NCBI RefSeq assembly: GCF_900605005.1
Contig: NZ_LR027558.1
Span: forward strand, 410,352-443,138
Reading direction: 5' to 3'
Length of the DNA: 32,787 nt
Origin: Acidipropionibacterium timonense
GTDB taxonomy: Bacteria > Actinomycetota > Actinomycetes > Propionibacteriales > Propionibacteriaceae
Shown here: in pieces, positions 30,811 to 32,787 of the stretch
Numbering within the stretch: the first letter of the stretch is position 1
How the letters are laid out: each line of letters opens with the position of its first letter
Notes under the pieces: model-generated
What the model saw: the letters and a program-made list of their open reading frames with translations, nothing else
Database searches by the model: none
What the model was told of the DNA's origin: nothing
Made by a program: the position numbers and the translations under genes

Positions 30811-31364
30811 ATGGAGTACCTGCCCCGCACTGTCGATCATGAGCTTGATGAGCTGCTGCCCGAGGTATCCGCCATCGCGCTGGACGGCCCCAAGGGCGTC
30901 GGAAAGACAGCCACTGCACAGCGTCGTGCGACGGCCGAGTGGAGACTGGATGATCCGGCTCAACGTGAGGTGGCGCGGGCGGACTTTGCGCTGACATCGG
31001 CGCCGATGGGAACCCTGCTGATCGATGAGTGGCAACATGTCCCACAGGTCTGGGATGCCGTGCGGCGTCAGGTGGACGCGGGGGCCCCTTCTGCGCGGTT
31101 CCTGTTGACGGGTTCGGCGACTCCGGTCGACGCAGCCGGCACGCACTCCGGGGCGGGGCGCATCCTCTCTTTGCGCATGCGTCCCTTGGCTCTTCATGAG
31201 CGAGGCATCCTCACTCCAACGGTGTCCCTCTCGAAACTGCTCGCGGGCACGCAGGGAGACGTGGGTGGATCGTGCTCCTTCACTGTGGCTGACTACGCGG
31301 AGGCCATCACGGCTAGCGGGTTCCCGGGGATCCACACTGCGTCCGCGAGGGTACGGCGGGGTGC
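30811..31364 (+). pseudogene. AAA/DUF4143-type ATPase, cut by an insertion sequence
   Basis: The N-terminal part of an ATP-binding protein of the AAA_14/DUF4143 group, whose members are usually 380-430 residues. Walker A is GPKGVGKT (26-33) and Walker B LLIDEWQHVP (D72, E73). The sensor stretch FLLTGSATP and a PLALHERG-type segment follow. After about 184 residues the coding runs into the left end of an IS256-type element and stops at 31416. The DUF4143 C-terminal domain is missing from this window. The ATG has TAGGCT six bases upstream. The function is unknown; such proteins are often DNA-linked or orphan toxin-like ATPases. The truncated product is unlikely to be active. Confidence 0.8.
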
Positions 31365-31387
31365 GTCTCTTAGTGTGGTGTCACTTC
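31365..31387 (+). repeat. left inverted repeat of the IS256-family element
   Basis: GTCTCTTAGTGTGGTGTCACTTC. The inner GTGGTGTCACTTC is exactly matched by the right end read on the other strand, while the outer ten bases match at seven positions. Confidence 0.8.
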
Positions 31388-31474
31388 CTGCGGGTCCCTC
31401 GTCGGCGTTGACGTAGAGGGGTCATCGTGGGAGGACCTGTTGTTTCCGGCAAGAAGCAAAGAAGTGATCTCACG

Positions 31475-32743
31475 ATGACCCACAACCAGTCTGCCCTGTC
31501 CGCGCTGATTCAGGAAGTCCTGACCGATCCCGACCTCGCTCATTCGGACGTGTTCCGACGGATGCTGCAGGCGGGGCTGCAGGACCTGATCAACGCCGAG
31601 GCGACCGCGAGGATCGGCGCGGCCCCGCACGAGCGCACCCCGGAGCGCACGACCCGCCGCAACGGGACGCGCTCCAAGACGCTGGCCACTCCAGCCGGCG
31701 AGGTGGACCTTGCGATCCCCAAGCTGAGGGAGGGGTCGTTCTTCCCGTCCCTACTGTCCCCACGCAGGAGGGTCGACAAGGCCCTGTACGCCGTGATCGC
31801 CACTGCCTGGATCGACGGCGTGTCCACCCGCAAGGTCGACCAGCTGGTGCGCGCCCTGGGCAACGACACCGGCATCTCCCGCTCCACGGTCTCGCGGATC
31901 TGCACCGAGATCGACGAGACCGTCGCGCAGTTCCTGACCCGACCCCTGGACCACACCTGGTTCCCCTACCTGTTCCTGGACGCCACCTACCTCGACGTCA
32001 GGGTGCGGGGCCGCGTCGTCTCCCAGGCCCTGGTGGTCGCCACCGGCGTCTCCGGTCAGGGGCGCCGCGAGATCCTCGGGATCAGCCTGGGGGACGCCGA
32101 GACCACCGACTTCTGGACAAGCTTCCTGCGCTCCCTGCGCGAGCGGGGCCTGAAGGTCGCCTCTCCGGCGGACCCCGCTGGGGTCGCGATGGTCACCAGC
32201 GACTCCCACGCCGGCCTGAAGGCCGCGGTCAAGGCGATCCTGCCGGGAGCGGCCTGGCAGCGGTGCCGTGTGCACTTCTCGCGCAACGTCACCCAGCGCC
32301 TGGGGTCGGCGCGCTCCAAGCCCGTGAACGCGCTGATCTCCACAATCTTCGCCCAGACCACGCCCGAGGCCGTCACCGCCCAGTACCAAGCGGTCACCGA
32401 CTCCCTGACCGGCTCCTTCCCCGAGATCGCCCACATGCTCGCCGACGCCGAGGCCGACCTGACGGCCTTCGCGGCCCTGCCCAGGGAGCACTGGCAGAAG
32501 ATCTGGTCCAACAACCCCATCGAGCGGCTCAACCGCGAGATCAAGCGCCGCGCAGACGTCGTCCAGATCTTCCCCGACCGCCAGTCCGTCACCCGCCTCA
32601 TCGGAGCCGTCCTGATCGAACAGCACGAGGAATGGCAGTACGGCGAACGCCGCTACTTCTCCGACACCTCCATGCGCAAACTCATCCACACCCTCACCGA
32701 CCACCACGACGCCACCAGACCCCAACTTCACCTCACCGCCTGA
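31475..32743 (+). CDS. IS256-family (Mutator-type) DDE transposase
   Basis: About 422 residues, typical of the family. Acidic residues in IS256 order are Asp near 169 (DATYLDVR), Asp near 241 (TSDSHAGL) and Glu near 349 (NNPIERLNREIKRR). The region between holds the CRVHFSRN block of this family. The start was placed at the ATG giving MTHNQSAL, where family similarity begins. The frame is open to a GTG 16 codons upstream, and that longer form is possible because no good ribosome site marks either. It lies within the inverted ends and appears intact. Confidence 0.95.
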   Translation: MTHNQSALSALIQEVLTDPDLAHSDVFRRMLQAGLQDLINAEATARIGAAPHERTPERTTRRNGTRSKTLATPAGEVDLAIPKLREGSFFPSLLSPRRRVDKALYAVIATAWIDGVSTRKVDQLVRALGNDTGISRSTVSRICTEIDETVAQFLTRPLDHTWFPYLFLDATYLDVRVRGRVVSQALVVATGVSGQGRREILGISLGDAETTDFWTSFLRSLRERGLKVASPADPAGVAMVTSDSHAGLKAAVKAILPGAAWQRCRVHFSRNVTQRLGSARSKPVNALISTIFAQTTPEAVTAQYQAVTDSLTGSFPEIAHMLADAEADLTAFAALPREHWQKIWSNNPIERLNREIKRRADVVQIFPDRQSVTRLIGAVLIEQHEEWQYGERRYFSDTSMRKLIHTLTDHHDATRPQLHLTA

Positions 32744-32759
32744 CCCCCACCCAGCAGAC

Positions 32760-32782
32760 GAAGTGACACCACTCAAAGGGAC
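32760..32782 (-). repeat. right inverted repeat of the IS256-family element
   Basis: Read on the minus strand it gives GTCCCTTTGAGTGGTGTCAC and then TTC, the partner of the left end. It lies 17 bases after the transposase stop. Only five bases of window follow. Confidence 0.8.
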
Positions 32783-32787
32783 TTGAC

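Larger units (their letters stand above)
31365..32782 (+). mobile_element. IS256-family insertion sequence
   Basis: A roughly 1.42-kb element holding one transposase gene and inverted ends. The left end 31365-31387 and the right end 32760-32782 match at 20 of 23 positions, with the inner 13 (GTGGTGTCACTTC) identical. No target duplication is seen: the bases outside the left end differ from the five bases after the right end. Because the window ends there, the true outer edge may lie beyond it. The insertion has cut the DUF4143 ATPase gene. Confidence 0.85.

Overview
The window is about 32.8 kb of GC-rich DNA from an actinobacterium. The 16S rRNA, the oversized 23S rRNA (about 3.07 kb) and the gene content all point to the family Propionibacteriaceae. 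The 16S has a propionibacterial character from memory, but the genus cannot be fixed without a database comparison. About half of the protein genes begin 6-8 bases after a TANNNT box, with no room for a ribosome binding site. This is the leaderless-mRNA architecture common in Actinobacteria, and it fixes many starts here.

Layout. 1-5436: a complete rRNA operon (16S-23S-5S, no tRNA in the spacer), with processing stems and a strong terminator carrying a UUCG loop. 5488-7392: a GNAT acetyltransferase facing the operon, then a small membrane protein translationally coupled to a PPOX-fold (F420/flavin-type) protein, then a GtrA-like membrane protein. 7569-9575: a Tat-signal secreted protein broken by a one-base frameshift, preceded on the same strand by a LuxR-type regulator. 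9792-12295: a methionine-themed block, msrA divergent from metP-metS (methionine/alanine importer and its 35-residue small subunit). 12305-15331: ung, an AI-2E/PerM-type transporter and a DUF4097-like protein.

15397-30137 is a housekeeping stretch. Its order (greA, DUF4307, small membrane protein, DUF255/YyaL protein, cis-prenyl transferase, trhA/hemolysin III, PIN-PhoH, xseB/xseA, ispH, ychF) closely follows, from memory, the Mycobacterium tuberculosis Rv1080c-Rv1112 region. The mycothiol-conjugate amidase gene mca, expected next to DUF4307, is absent. Isoprenoid metabolism (ispH, cis-prenyl transferase), nucleic-acid maintenance (xseAB, rmuC, ung) and translation (ychF) dominate. An M18 aminopeptidase and an AbiEi-HTH/DUF559 nuclease-like gene sit between rmuC and ychF. 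The latter gene is bracketed by two related palindromes and is the most cassette-like object in the window.

30172-32787 is the accessory end. It holds a four-cysteine protein of unknown function, then an AAA/DUF4143-type ATPase preceded by a 16-base direct repeat. The ATPase gene is cut after about 184 codons by an IS256-family insertion sequence that runs to the window edge.
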